In this document: positions 53,831 to 63,190 of the stretch, piece after piece
How positions within the stretch are numbered: the first letter of the stretch is position 1
Layout: every line of letters begins with the position of its first letter
NCBI RefSeq assembly: GCF_001183545.1
Contig: NZ_KQ236688.1
Coordinates: 2,695,149 to 2,759,148 of the forward strand
Direction: 5' to 3'
Length of the DNA stretch: 64,000 nucleotides
Origin: Cellvibrio sp. pealriver
GTDB lineage: Bacteria > Pseudomonadota > Gammaproteobacteria > Pseudomonadales > Cellvibrionaceae
The notes under the pieces: generated by a model
Database searches by the model: none
The model's input: only the letters and a program-made list of their open reading frames with translations
Told to the model about the DNA's origin: nothing
Program-made: the position numbers and the translations under genes

Positions 53831-54048
53831 TTAAACCATACATCACCACATCCAACAAACCCATAACCCACTGATTGCCCTACATTTTTCAATCTGCCAT
53901 CGATAACAATACCCCGCTCAGAACTGCCGTAATGTCGCGTAATTCGCCATAAACGCCAATTTGGTGATAATCTCCCCGCTCAAACATTGACCGTAGAACG
54001 CGCCACCGCGCGGCAAACCACTGCACCCATCAGTGGCAAGGAGTACAA

Positions 54049-54315
54049 ATGCGCAGACCAATCCTGTTGCTTATCATCATGGCAATCGCGTTTTCCCAAA
54101 GCGACATCCTGTCACCCAATATCCTCAACGGCGTGTTATTCCCTTTACTTTTTTCTGCCGCGCTTCTGGTATTGCTCATCTGGCTTATAGGTCGATCACG
54201 CGGCAATCGCAGAGGTGATGGGGGATCAGGTGATGCAGGTGGTGGTTATTATTATGGTGGGAAAAGTGGTGATGGCGGTTCGGGGGATGCAGGTGGAGAT
54301 GGTGGCGGTGACTAA
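54049..54315 (+). CDS. Small membrane protein with Gly-rich tail
   Basis: An 88-residue protein with two hydrophobic segments (ILLLIIMAIAFS, GVLFPLLFSAALLVLLIWLIG) and a tail of Gly/Asp/Ser-rich repeats (GDGGSGDAGG twice). A perfect AAGGAG five bases before the ATG supports it as a real gene. I do not know its function; similar small proteins with acidic glycine tails occur in pseudomonads and relatives. It interrupts the region between the HigBA pair and the broken antitoxin copy. Confidence 0.6.
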   Translation: MRRPILLLIIMAIAFSQSDILSPNILNGVLFPLLFSAALLVLLIWLIGRSRGNRRGDGGSGDAGGGYYYGGKSGDGGSGDAGGDGGGD

Positions 54316-54342
54316 CAGCTCGCAAACATTACAGAGCACATT

Positions 54343-54592
54343 ATGAGTAACGCTTTTTCCAGTATTAAACAGCGGCTTGAAGAAGCTATCGATTTTGCTA
54401 AAGGATATACCAACAAAGCAGTAGTGCATGAATTCAATTCTATCGATGTGAAAAATCTGATAGCCAAAATCGAAAAATTGCAAAATGAATTGGCATCCGC
54501 ATTTTTGGTGGTAGTTTAGAAACCTTGTTTTTTCGTATTGGTTTAATTCAGTGATGGAGAAAGAACCGTTGGCTGCACTTAGGGTACGGACA
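54343..54592 (+). pseudogene. Decayed copy of the HigA-like antitoxin gene
   Basis: From 54343 the sequence reads MSNAFSSIKQRLEEAIDFAK..., nearly identical to the start of the antitoxin at 53522, and includes about ten bases of similar sequence upstream. The frame ends at a stop at 54517-54519, before a helix-turn-helix is complete. After an apparent deletion of about 31 bases a recognisable C-terminal remnant (VMEKEPLAALRVR) appears at 54551-54592, matching VVAKEPQAVLRALRA. The copy has no toxin gene beside it. It is either dead or encodes a truncated 58-residue toxin-binding piece. Confidence 0.75.
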
Positions 54593-54803
54593 CCCTCATC
54601 ATGCCCCCCTAATCTCCCACCATCTTCTAATGACTTTTAATTATTTATTGCCGTAGTTTGGTAATTTCGATTATCAAATGGCACTAAAATGTTGAATATC
54701 GCACAAAATCAAAGAGAAAATCTAATCACATATTTGGCATATAAAGTAAATTTTTAATGCACCTAAACACCAAAGCCATCCATAAATTTGGAAAACAAAC
54801 TAC

Positions 54804-55673
54804 ATGACTGATTTAAGAAAAAATGCTATTGCTTTTTTACAAAAAAGATTCCCATCTGCCCCAGTACTAAACAATGAGATAACATTTTTTAGTACCGATG
54901 GAAGCGAATCTTTTAAAATATGGCCAATGATTGCTCAGGACCCCCTTTCGGGCATGAAGCAAAGAGCAATAGCAATTGAACAATTAGGAAGTAAAGATGA
55001 GATTTATGACATAGCACTACATATGGATAAATTGTTCTCAGACTTGGATTCATCAGTTTATGTGAAAATGGGGAACAGCCTTAAACCAGCAGGAAATGAG
55101 ATTGATACTAATCAAATGATTTTTTCACCGAGAGTAATTCTTTACACAAATAAAATTATTACATCTATGGAGAACGTATTTCAAACGTTCAACTCCGTAA
55201 ATACGCTAATTGATCTTATAGATGAAAGTAAAATATACAAAACTCTTTTTGTTTCCTATGGTGGAACCGATGAAATATCCGCCATTAAAATAAATAAAAA
55301 GATTAAAGCCAAGGGAATCAAGACATGGTTTTTTCCAGATGATGCTAATCCGGGAGATAAGCTACATCGAATGATGCATGATGGCGTTAACAATCATGAT
55401 CGAGTTTTGCTGATCTGCTCCAGAGAGTCGCTAAATAGGCCGGGCGTTTTAAATGAAATTGAAAGGATTCTTGAGAGGGAAGCAAGAGAAGGCGGATCAG
55501 AAATTCTGATACCCGTTACGCTAGATGATTACGTATACACAGAATGGGCACCGAATCGATCGGATATTGCAAACCAAATAAGGTCAAGAGTAATTATCAA
55601 ACTAGAAACAGAAAGCGATCAGTTTGATAACTCAATAGAAAAATTGGTAAAAATACTGACTCAAAATGGCTAA
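54804..55673 (+). CDS. TIR-domain protein with unknown N-terminal domain
   Basis: A 289-residue cytoplasmic protein. Residues 1-140 match no family I know. From about residue 147 a TIR domain follows: KTLFVSYGGTDEISAIKI, GIKTWFFPDDANPGDKLH, HDRVLLICSRESLN and PGVLNEIERIL, where E218 may be the NADase catalytic Glu. Bacterial TIR proteins hydrolyse NAD or make cyclic ADP-ribose signals, often in anti-phage defence. The gene is AT-rich, has its own terminator, and lies in the conflict island. No partner sensor gene is adjacent, so the N-terminus may be the sensor. Confidence 0.82.
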   Translation: MTDLRKNAIAFLQKRFPSAPVLNNEITFFSTDGSESFKIWPMIAQDPLSGMKQRAIAIEQLGSKDEIYDIALHMDKLFSDLDSSVYVKMGNSLKPAGNEIDTNQMIFSPRVILYTNKIITSMENVFQTFNSVNTLIDLIDESKIYKTLFVSYGGTDEISAIKINKKIKAKGIKTWFFPDDANPGDKLHRMMHDGVNNHDRVLLICSRESLNRPGVLNEIERILEREAREGGSEILIPVTLDDYVYTEWAPNRSDIANQIRSRVIIKLETESDQFDNSIEKLVKILTQNG

Positions 55674-55701
55674 CGAATTTAATATAAAAATTCCGTTAAA
55701 C

Positions 55702-55731
55702 AAAGGCACCAACCGGTGCCTTTAGTTTTTT
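55702..55731. terminator. Terminator between the TIR gene and orn
   Basis: The stem AAAGGCACC with GGTGCCTTT (4-base loop), followed by AGTTTTTT, lies 29 bases past the TIR gene stop; orn ends at 55748 on the other strand, so it may serve both genes. Confidence 0.85.
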
Positions 55732-55747
55732 AATCTCTCACCACACA

Positions 55748-56293
55748 TCAATCCATCTTAAAAAACGTAGCGCGATAATGCTGCAGTTCTGCAATTGAAT
55801 CTTTAATATCATCCAACGCTAAATGCGCGCCGGATTTTTTTACGCCAGCGATGACATCTGGCCGCCAGCGGCGGGCTAATTCTTTTACGGTGCTTACATC
55901 TAAATTGCGGTAGTGGAAATAGTCTTCCAGTTTGGGCATGCCGCGCACTAAGAAGCGGCGGTCTTGGCAGATGGAGTTGCCGCAGATGGGGGATTTGCCT
56001 TTGGGTACCCATTGTTCTAAAAATTTAATGGTTTCCGCTTCTGCTTGCTCAATGCTGATTTGGCTTTCGCGCACGCGTTGGGTGAGGCCGGATTTGCCGT
56101 GTTGGTTGGTGTTCCAGTCATCCATATTTAACATGATGCTGTCAGGCTGATGGATGGCGAATACGGGGCCTTCGGCGAGGATGTTGAGGTCGGCGTCGGT
56201 GACGATGGTGGCGATCTCGATGATCACGTCGGTATCGGGATTCAGGCCGGTCATTTCCAGATCGATCCAGATAAGGTTGTTTTCATTCAACAT
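55748..56293 (-). CDS. orn: Oligoribonuclease
   Basis: Degrades very short RNAs, including the pGpG made by EAL phosphodiesterases, so it is needed to complete c-di-GMP breakdown. The DEDDh active site is intact: [19 protein letters not shown] and [11 protein letters not shown] 56293 with GAGGA seven bases upstream gives 181 residues, the usual length; the frame opens further upstream without support. It diverges from rsgA, a common gammaproteobacterial arrangement. Confidence 0.96.
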   Translation of the reverse strand: MLNENNLIWIDLEMTGLNPDTDVIIEIATIVTDADLNILAEGPVFAIHQPDSIMLNMDDWNTNQHGKSGLTQRVRESQISIEQAEAETIKFLEQWVPKGKSPICGNSICQDRRFLVRGMPKLEDYFHYRNLDVSTVKELARRWRPDVIAGVKKSGAHLALDDIKDSIAELQHYRATFFKMD

Positions 56294-56412
56294 AGGTAAT
56301 TCCTCGACAACATGGGTTTTTACTTCGTAAATAGGGCACAATTGCGCGCAGCTTAAAGTAATTACCCAGTCTAGCCAAACATCACCCATTTCACAGGCCA
56401 GTTCACCCACGC

Positions 56413-57432
56413 ATGTCCAAACGCAAACTTACTCGCCGCCAGCAATGGCGCATCGATAAAATTCAGGAAGAACGCACCGCACGCGCGGCCAAACGCGATT
56501 CTTTGGCCGACGAACAATTAAATGACAGCGATTTGGGGCCTGAACAGCACGGGCTGATCATTACCCATTACGGCACCCAGGTGGTGGTGGAAGCGACCGA
56601 GGGCGAGGATGCAGGCAAGCACCAGCGCTGCCACTTCCGCAGCAACCTTGGCTCGCTGGTGACTGGCGATAGAGTGGTGTGGCGCACCGGCAACCCGATG
56701 GGTGTGGTGGTGGCGGTTATGCCGCGCGATTCCGCCTTGCAGCGGCCAGACCCGCATGGCGATATGAAAACCGTGGCCGCGAATATTGACCGCATTATGA
56801 TTGTGGTCGCGCCCTACCCTGAGCCGCACGCGAATTTGATTGACCGCTACTTGGTAGCGGCGAATGCAATTGATATGGAACCGGTGTTGGTGATTAATAA
56901 AACCGACCGCATTGATGACAGCACACGCGACAAAATTACCTATCTTGAAACAACTTATCGCAACTTAGGTTACAAAGTGCTTATGGTATCCACCAAGACC
57001 GAAACCGGGCTTGATGAATTGCGTGAATATCTCACCCACTACACCAGCGTGTTTGTAGGGCAATCGGGCGTGGGAAAATCATCGCTGATTAATGCGCTGT
57101 TACCGGAATCCAATTTGCGCGTGGGCGATTTGTCGGAGCGACAACAAGGTACACATACCACCACCAGCGCGACACTTTTACACTTTCCCGGCGGCGGGCA
57201 TTTGATCGATTCGCCCGGTATTCGCGAATTTGGTTTATGGCACATGGAAGAAGATGAAGTGCTGGAAGGGTTTATCGAATTCAAACCCTTTATTGGTCAC
57301 TGTAAATTTCGCGACTGCTCGCATCGCCATGAACCCGGCTGTGCAATTTTAAAAGCACTGGACGATGGCAAGATCAGCGAAACGCGAATGGATTCTTACC
57401 GTTATATTTTGCGAACGTTAAACGAAAATTGA
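56413..57432 (+). CDS. rsgA: Ribosome small-subunit GTPase RsgA
   Basis: A late 30S ribosome assembly GTPase of 339 residues. The basic N-terminus ([20 protein letters not shown]) leads to an OB fold, a circularly permuted GTPase domain with NKTD (G4), [10 protein letters not shown] (G1) and DSPGIREF (G3), and a C-terminal zinc domain ([16 protein letters not shown]). It starts 119 bases from orn. All motifs are present. Confidence 0.96.
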   Translation: MSKRKLTRRQQWRIDKIQEERTARAAKRDSLADEQLNDSDLGPEQHGLIITHYGTQVVVEATEGEDAGKHQRCHFRSNLGSLVTGDRVVWRTGNPMGVVVAVMPRDSALQRPDPHGDMKTVAANIDRIMIVVAPYPEPHANLIDRYLVAANAIDMEPVLVINKTDRIDDSTRDKITYLETTYRNLGYKVLMVSTKTETGLDELREYLTHYTSVFVGQSGVGKSSLINALLPESNLRVGDLSERQQGTHTTTSATLLHFPGGGHLIDSPGIREFGLWHMEEDEVLEGFIEFKPFIGHCKFRDCSHRHEPGCAILKALDDGKISETRMDSYRYILRTLNEN

Positions 57433-57571
57433 ATCCCTCCCCTGCCCTCCCTTTTTCAAAGGGAAGGAGACAAACCCACTTTGAAACTGGGTGCGCACAA
57501 GAGAGAGGCAACTCCCCTCTAAGTGAAACTCACCCACTTTGAAAAAGGGGGTCGGCGCAGCCGGGGGGATT
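57433..57571. repeat. Palindromic intergenic element (MITE/REP-like)
   Basis: Between rsgA and the rhodanese gene lies a ~140-base element with imperfect inverted ends: AATCCCTCCC... at the left and ...GGGGGGATT at the right. Inside, CCCTTTTTCAAAGGG near the left end and CACTTTGAAAAAGGGGG near the right end mirror each other. The pattern looks like dispersed intergenic repeats of gammaproteobacteria. I see no second copy in this window. Confidence 0.7.
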
Positions 57572-57612
57572 ATTAATCGGTCATTTTTTATTTTTATAAA
57601 AGGAACAAATCC

Positions 57613-58422
57613 ATGGCACTACCTTTTGTAATCGAGCCAACGCAACTTGCTGCACTCTTGGCGCAACCGGTGAATAACAAATTATTAATTATCGACATGT
57701 GTGCCGAGCAAACGTATTTGCAAGGGCACATCGACGGCGCAATTCACGTTCCGCCGCATAAAATTTTAAGCGGCCAACCGCCGGTACCGGGCAAGATCGC
57801 ACCGGTTGAACAACTCAATCGCGTATTTTCATTTTTAGGCTTAACACCAGACACTCACGTAGTGGTGTACGACGATGAAGGCGGTGGTTGGGCAGGCCGA
57901 ATGATTTGGACACTCGATGCCATCGGCCATAAACATTATTCGTATTTGAATGGCGGGCTGCATGCATGGCTTGCGTCTGGCCAATCGCTCACCAAAGAAA
58001 TTCCGGTGCTTACACCAACGCAAGTCAGCGTGAAAATTGACCCTAAAGTCGTTATTGAAATAACGGATATTTTAGGTGAAATGGATCGCGCGGATTTTGT
58101 AGTATGGGATGCACGCAGCCCGGCAGAATATTCCGGTGAACGTATGACCGCGCAAAAAAATGGCCACATTCCCGGCGCGATTAATTGCGATTGGACCAAC
58201 CTGATGGATCGCGATAACGCATTAAGAATCCGCACCGATGCGCGCGAATATTTAGCAGCGCTCGGCTTCACTGCTGACAAAAGAATTATCACCCACTGCC
58301 AAAGCCATCACCGCTCCGGCTTTACGTATTTGGTGGGCAAAGCGGTTGGATTAAATATTCGCGGCTACCACGGCTCATGGGCAGAATGGGGTAACCACCC
58401 GACAACACCGGTAGTGCAATAA
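57613..58422 (+). CDS. Two-domain sulfurtransferase (rhodanese, RhdA-like)
   Basis: A 269-residue protein of two rhodanese domains. The N-terminal one is structural (VVYDDEGGGWAGRMIWTL). The C-terminal one has the active-site loop CQSHHRSG, close to that of Azotobacter RhdA, with persulfide-forming Cys. It would transfer sulfane sulfur from thiosulfate to cyanide or a cellular thiol acceptor; the natural acceptor is unknown. AAGGA precedes the ATG. Confidence 0.92.
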   Translation: MALPFVIEPTQLAALLAQPVNNKLLIIDMCAEQTYLQGHIDGAIHVPPHKILSGQPPVPGKIAPVEQLNRVFSFLGLTPDTHVVVYDDEGGGWAGRMIWTLDAIGHKHYSYLNGGLHAWLASGQSLTKEIPVLTPTQVSVKIDPKVVIEITDILGEMDRADFVVWDARSPAEYSGERMTAQKNGHIPGAINCDWTNLMDRDNALRIRTDAREYLAALGFTADKRIITHCQSHHRSGFTYLVGKAVGLNIRGYHGSWAEWGNHPTTPVVQ

Positions 58423-58449
58423 ATCCCCCGCACTTCCAAGAACAAACAA

Positions 58450-58494
58450 AACAACTACATAAAAATAACTACATACAAACAACTACATAAAAAG
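58450..58494 (+). repeat. Short AACTACATA repeats
   Basis: Three close copies of AACTACATA within 45 bases, two of them in the longer form ACAACTACATAAAAA, lie between the rhodanese gene and a hairpin. Probably slippage; no function seen. Confidence 0.7.
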
Positions 58495-58508
58495 TAAACA
58501 CATCACCA

Positions 58509-58540
58509 TCGCCGGGCTTTAACAAAAGCCCAGCGATTTT
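58509..58540. terminator. Terminator between converging genes
   Basis: The stem TCGC-GGGCTTT with AAAGCCC-GCGA (one mismatch, 4-base loop), followed by ATTTT, lies between the rhodanese stop at 58422 and the permease stop at 58547. Confidence 0.75.
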
Positions 58541-58546
58541 ATGTTG

Positions 58547-60982
58547 TTAATTTCCCCTTAGCACTTCACTGGCTGGCTGACGCACAAGGCTCCACACCGA
58601 TAACAGCGATGTTGCGGCGGCGAGCGCTACAATAATGACAAACGGAAGCACCCAGCCCAGCACAGTGGAATTCAACGTGTAGGATGTTGTTTGTATCCAG
58701 ATCCATAACGCAAGCAACACCACCAACGCGGCTGCCAAACCTGCGATGACCGGCATCAGGTTATCTTGAAAAATCCGCCACACAATCGTGCTTGGGCGCG
58801 CACCAATTGCCATACGGATTCCCAATTCAAAACGGCGTAAACGAACGCTGTAACTCAGCACACCGTAAATACCAATAGCGGCCAACACAAAAGCCAATAA
58901 CGCCAACACCGCCGCTACGTAAGCAGCGGTTTTTTGGTGAGCAGTCAGCACCGCTAACGCATATTCCGTGGTGCGAAGATTAAAGACTTTTAATTCTGGA
59001 TGAAATTTTGCGGCGGCTTGGTTAATGTCGATTGCTGTCAGGGTTTTGCCCGGCTTCATTTTAATTAATACCTCGGGCGAGTCGGATAAGGAGGCCTGGA
59101 AAAAACGCAGTGATTCGCCACGCACAGGAATTTGCAAATCTTTTACCACACCAATAATTTCAAGCCCTTGCGGATTAGTATCGCCATTGCGGTAGATGGT
59201 TTTTCCCAGCACTTGTCCGTCGGGTTGCAGAGTGCGCGCCAAGGATTCATTCACGATAACAACCCTTGCATTTTCGCGCGCTTCAGCGTTGGTAAAGTAG
59301 CGGCCCGCCACCAGCGGAATATTGATGATCTGCAAAAAAGAACCATCGCAAAAATTGGGCGTTGCCAGGATTTTTTGCTCGCCGCCAAATTCGGTTAATA
59401 CGAATTGGGAAAAAGGCGCGTTGTAACTCACCGGTGAACCAATTGAAATGCCCACGGCTTCTACATCGGCACGGCTGGATAATTCCTGCTGCAAACCTAC
59501 AAACATTGTCTCAAGTTCTTGCGACGACATGTCATCGCGCAGGGTTGCAACGCTCAGACGCGCCTGCAACTGATCTTTGGTTTCATAACCCAAGGGCTTA
59601 TGAATTTCACGCATGCTTTGCACAAACACCTGCAAGCTCACCGTCAACAAAATGCCCGTGAGCGCGACCTGGCTTAAAATTAATAGCCAGCGCGCGCGTT
59701 TTGAAATTTGCAAACCTGTGCCTTTACCGCTGGATTGCAATACACGGTTAAGTGACCGGTAATTAATTTGACGGCTCACCAATGCAGCAAACACAAACGC
59801 CAATACCAACGCAACCAGCACCGCAAACACCACCGTCTGGCCATTCAAATGCAACTCATGCAAGCGCGGCATAAATCCGTGTGCGGCCACTTTCAGTGCG
59901 TGCAGCAATCCGTAGGCAACAATGACAGACAGCACACAAGCCGCCAGCATCAACACAACAATTTCGCTGAGCAAGCTGCGAAAAATATGTATCGGCTGCG
60001 CACCCAATGCCGCTTGTATTGCCATAGTGCGCTCTTTATTTGCGGCGCGCGCTAAAATCAGGTTGATCACATTGGTGCCCGCAATCAGCACTAACAACAT
60101 CACCCCCGCTAACATTAATAAACTCTGTTTGCTGGCCGCGCCTAAAATCAGTTCGTCCAGCGAATGTAATTTAAAACCTATGCCATCTTTTGCTGCATCG
60201 ATATCCACCGCATTTTGTTTGAAACGCGCAGCCCCCTGGCTACTGATTTCATGCTCAATCGCGCTGAGGCTATAGCCTTCGTTGGGCGTAGCGACCATCA
60301 TGGTGGCGATTAAATTGGTGTTCCAGTTGTCGCGGAAAGCTTCGGGATAATCGTTGTAATCAAAGGGCAACCAGATATCGGTTTCCATACCTGCCTTGCG
60401 CAGTTCGGGCTCAATAAAATCGGGGGCGGTAACGCCAATAATTTTAAATTCTATCTCCATGATATTGAGCGTTTTTCCAAGCACTTCCGGATCTAATTGA
60501 AAAATACGCTGCCAGGTGTTGTAACTGATAATCGCCACTGGCTCCATAGCGTAAAGCTCGGCCTCTTGGTTAAAGCGGCGGCCTAATATCATGGGCACAT
60601 CAAACAGATTAAAAAATTCCGGCGTAACATTCGCGGTCATTAATACCGGGCTGTCAGGTAAGCGCCGCTCAACTGAATCGGTGTAAAACACCAGCGCTTT
60701 TTGTTTCAGCTTATCGCTGGGTTGCGAATAAATATCCACCCAACTGGGATAAGGCGCGCCCTTGTCTTTCAACAATTCACCGCTGTGATAGCGCTGGCCT
60801 TTAAACACAATAATCTTGTCAGCATCGGGATACGGAAAAGGTGCGGCGAGCAATTGATAATTCAAATTAAACATTGCCACCAACGCGCCGAGCGTAATGC
60901 CGAGCGTTAATACAATAGTCACGGCATAACCGCGCGCATTGGCTAACGAGGCAAACGCGACCTTCAGGTCATAGGCGCGCAT
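58547..60982 (-). CDS. MacB/FtsX-like ABC transporter permease
   Basis: An 811-residue permease with two FtsX-type halves. Each has transmembrane segments and a large periplasmic MacB-PCD-type domain: an early TM (YAVTIVLTLGITLGALVAMF), a periplasmic part with TNVTPEFFNLFDVPMILGRRF, a cluster of three TMs (LLMLAGVMLLVLIAG), a second periplasmic part (IVNESLARTLQPDGQVLGK) and final TMs (VLALLAFVLAAIGIYGVLSYSVRLRRFELGIRMAIG). ATG 60982 overlaps the ATPase stop codon (TGATG), so the genes are coupled. Such permeases export peptides, lipids or drugs mechanically; the substrate is unknown. Confidence 0.92.
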   Translation of the reverse strand: MRAYDLKVAFASLANARGYAVTIVLTLGITLGALVAMFNLNYQLLAAPFPYPDADKIIVFKGQRYHSGELLKDKGAPYPSWVDIYSQPSDKLKQKALVFYTDSVERRLPDSPVLMTANVTPEFFNLFDVPMILGRRFNQEAELYAMEPVAIISYNTWQRIFQLDPEVLGKTLNIMEIEFKIIGVTAPDFIEPELRKAGMETDIWLPFDYNDYPEAFRDNWNTNLIATMMVATPNEGYSLSAIEHEISSQGAARFKQNAVDIDAAKDGIGFKLHSLDELILGAASKQSLLMLAGVMLLVLIAGTNVINLILARAANKERTMAIQAALGAQPIHIFRSLLSEIVVLMLAACVLSVIVAYGLLHALKVAAHGFMPRLHELHLNGQTVVFAVLVALVLAFVFAALVSRQINYRSLNRVLQSSGKGTGLQISKRARWLLILSQVALTGILLTVSLQVFVQSMREIHKPLGYETKDQLQARLSVATLRDDMSSQELETMFVGLQQELSSRADVEAVGISIGSPVSYNAPFSQFVLTEFGGEQKILATPNFCDGSFLQIINIPLVAGRYFTNAEARENARVVIVNESLARTLQPDGQVLGKTIYRNGDTNPQGLEIIGVVKDLQIPVRGESLRFFQASLSDSPEVLIKMKPGKTLTAIDINQAAAKFHPELKVFNLRTTEYALAVLTAHQKTAAYVAAVLALLAFVLAAIGIYGVLSYSVRLRRFELGIRMAIGARPSTIVWRIFQDNLMPVIAGLAAALVVLLALWIWIQTTSYTLNSTVLGWVLPFVIIVALAAATSLLSVWSLVRQPASEVLRGN

Positions 60983-61686
60983 CACGCCACCACCTTCATG
61001 ATTTGGGTATCGATAATTTTTCCGTCGAGTAAATGTAATTTGCGACTGGCCATATCGGCGTAGCGCGGGTCGTGCGTCACCATACACAAGGTGGTTCCCT
61101 GTGCATTCAGTTGTTGCAGCATTTCCATAACTGCATCGCCGTTGCGTGAATCCAGGTTGCCTGTTGGTTCATCCACCAACAGCAATGCAGGGTTGCCGAC
61201 CAACGCGCGGGCGATAGCAATACGCTGTTGCTGGCCACCGGAAAGTTGATTAGGTTTGTGCTGTGCGCGATGCGCCATATCCACTATTTGCAAACACTCC
61301 ACCACTTTTTGTGCAATCGCTTTCTCACCCATTTTTTGGCGGCGATAGCGCAGCGGCAGCGCAATGTTGTCAAACACCGACAGCTCATCAATTAAATTAA
61401 ACGACTGAAAAATAAAACCGATTTTTTCATTGCGGATATAGGCTGCGTCACTCAAGCTTAAGCGGCTCACGTCGTGATCACCAATAGAATATTGGCCGCT
61501 TGTTGGCATATCCAATAATCCCAGTAGCGACAACAGGGTTGATTTTCCACAGCCGGATGGCCCGCAAATAGAAACGAAATCGCCTTTATAAATGTCCAGA
61601 TCAATGCCGCGCAGTGCATGGGTTTCCATGTCTTCTGTGCTGTAGACTTTGGTGATCCCGGTCATCTTGAGAGTCAGTTCACGCAT
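60982..61686 (-). CDS. ABC transporter ATPase (MacB/LolD type)
   Basis: A 234-residue ATPase: Walker A GPSGCGKSTLL, Q-loop FIFQSFNLIDELSVFDNI, signature LSGGQQQRIAIARAL, Walker B LLLVDEPTGNLDS and H-loop MVTHDPRYA. It powers the adjacent permease. AAGGA lies seven bases before the ATG. It follows the adaptor gene by 53 bases. Confidence 0.95.
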   Translation of the reverse strand: MRELTLKMTGITKVYSTEDMETHALRGIDLDIYKGDFVSICGPSGCGKSTLLSLLGLLDMPTSGQYSIGDHDVSRLSLSDAAYIRNEKIGFIFQSFNLIDELSVFDNIALPLRYRRQKMGEKAIAQKVVECLQIVDMAHRAQHKPNQLSGGQQQRIAIARALVGNPALLLVDEPTGNLDSRNGDAVMEMLQQLNAQGTTLCMVTHDPRYADMASRKLHLLDGKIIDTQIMKVVA

Positions 61687-61739
61687 GGTATTTCCTTTGA
61701 AATAAATTATTAAACATTATTTAATCCGCGATCTTTTAT

Positions 61740-62987
61740 TTAATCCACTATCTGAATGCTATTCACATCGTGAAGGCGCGTCATATCCGACAAAATAAAA
61801 CGATCATGCTCATGTGCGCCTTTTGTAATCTGGATATATTTTCCGGCATCGGCACCAAAACCTAACTCTTGTCGCTCGGCCGATTTATTGTTATCGGCCA
61901 ACCGGAATAGCGCGTGTTGGCTGTAGTGCTGCACATTCACCGGGCGCTCGATAAATAACGTATCGCTAATGTGGCCGGTCACGATGGTGGCATCCACACT
62001 TAATTCAGGCCGTGCCGATGCAGGCACACCTTCGGTAAACGCAATCTCTACTTCAATGGTGCCATCGCGCACTTCTGGCGTGATGCGTGTGAGAACGCCC
62101 GCTGCTTGCTCGCGACGAGTGTTAATACTTGCGGCCTGGCCTACTTTAAGTTGCTCCGCTCTAGATTGCGGTACACGGATTAGCGCTTTTAAATCTTTAT
62201 CGCTACCGACCAACGCCAATTCTTGCCCGGCAATCACACTCTGCCCCAATTCAACCGGCATCCGCTGCACAACGCCTTCAATTCCAGCGCGCACAATTAA
62301 ACGATCCGCTCGCTGCTGCATATTTTGGTAATGGGTATCGGCCTGGTTAATTTGCTCTTGCTGAATAATCAGCGCTTCGTGCATCACTTCTTTAAGTTGC
62401 TCGATACGTTGCGTTTGCAAATTCACTCGCTCTTGCATTTGCTCCAGCTCCAGCAAAGTCGTTTTATATGCGAGCATTGATACTGCGCCGCCCGCTAATT
62501 TTTTTTCTGCCTCGCTGCGCAGCTGTACCGATTTAAACCCGGCGGTTAATTCTGCCAACACCGCTTGCTCGGCTAACAACTCGCGCTGGTTATTTAATTT
62601 CAGCCGCCGCAAATTGGCATGTTCTTGCGTTAAGGCCATGTTGGCTGCTTTGACTTCCTGTACGAGTTCGGGATTATTCAAGCGCAAAATAATGCTGTCG
62701 GCGTTTACTTCTGCACCTGAGCGCAACAATACTTCTGCTACTGTTGCGGGTGTTAATGCGGTGATCAAGGTTTGTTTGTCGGAGCGCAGTACGCCGTAAC
62801 CATCCACAGTGATTTGCAGATCACCGCGCTGCACTGCGGCCGATACCAATGTACTGCGTTCCAATTTCTGTTGCCCCGCGGGTTGCATAATTGCCACAGC
62901 GAGTAAAACAAAAACGATCAATACAGCAACACCAATCAATATGGGCCGATTGAAACGGGGGGGAGCTTTAGGTTTAACAATATCCAT
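61740..62987 (-). CDS. HlyD-like periplasmic adaptor (membrane fusion protein)
   Basis: About 415 residues: a short cytoplasmic start (MDIVKPKAPPRF), one transmembrane segment (ILIGVAVLIVFVLLAVAIM), a lipoyl half-motif, a long coiled coil of about 120 residues (QEHANLRRLKLNNQRELL and on), a second lipoyl half, and a beta-barrel domain (LKALIRVPQSRAEQLKVGQ). It joins the ABC permease to an outer-membrane channel, not encoded here. The start is uncertain: the frame reaches GTG 63080, but ATG 62987 fits the topology and the position of the upstream palindromes better. Confidence 0.88.
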   Translation of the reverse strand: MDIVKPKAPPRFNRPILIGVAVLIVFVLLAVAIMQPAGQQKLERSTLVSAAVQRGDLQITVDGYGVLRSDKQTLITALTPATVAEVLLRSGAEVNADSIILRLNNPELVQEVKAANMALTQEHANLRRLKLNNQRELLAEQAVLAELTAGFKSVQLRSEAEKKLAGGAVSMLAYKTTLLELEQMQERVNLQTQRIEQLKEVMHEALIIQQEQINQADTHYQNMQQRADRLIVRAGIEGVVQRMPVELGQSVIAGQELALVGSDKDLKALIRVPQSRAEQLKVGQAASINTRREQAAGVLTRITPEVRDGTIEVEIAFTEGVPASARPELSVDATIVTGHISDTLFIERPVNVQHYSQHALFRLADNNKSAERQELGFGADAGKYIQITKGAHEHDRFILSDMTRLHDVNSIQIVD

Positions 62988-63099
62988 AAGGTGTATTTTG
63001 TAGTCGCGATAGAGTGCAGGCATTACAAAGTCTGTGCCAAAACCTAAGACGTTGATTTTTATCGCTTTGGTTTTAGTCACTGCAAAAATTCACGCACAT

Positions 63100-63137
63100 G
63101 CGTCCGATATCGGACGCTGAATTCCGGAATCGGACGC
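63100..63137 (-). promoter_or_regulatory. Operator-like inverted repeats upstream of the ABC export genes
   Basis: GCGTCCGATATCGGACGC (63100-63117) is a perfect palindrome. It is followed by ATTCCGGAAT (63121-63130) and another CGGACGC half-site (63131-63137). They lie between the histidine kinase gene and the adaptor gene, so a response regulator is a plausible binder. A sequence vaguely like a sigma-54 -12 element (TTGCA, 63081-63085) lies just downstream, but its -24 half is poor. Confidence 0.5.
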
Positions 63138-63190
63138 GTGTAAATCTGTGGATGTATGTGGATGTGTGCAGGGGAATATGTGGGTGTAAA

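Noticed and set aside
57433-57571. Rho-independent terminator of rsgA only
   Set aside because: The mirrored arms are over 100 bases apart and the element has its own defined ends, so it is better described as a repeat element, though part of it may stop transcription.
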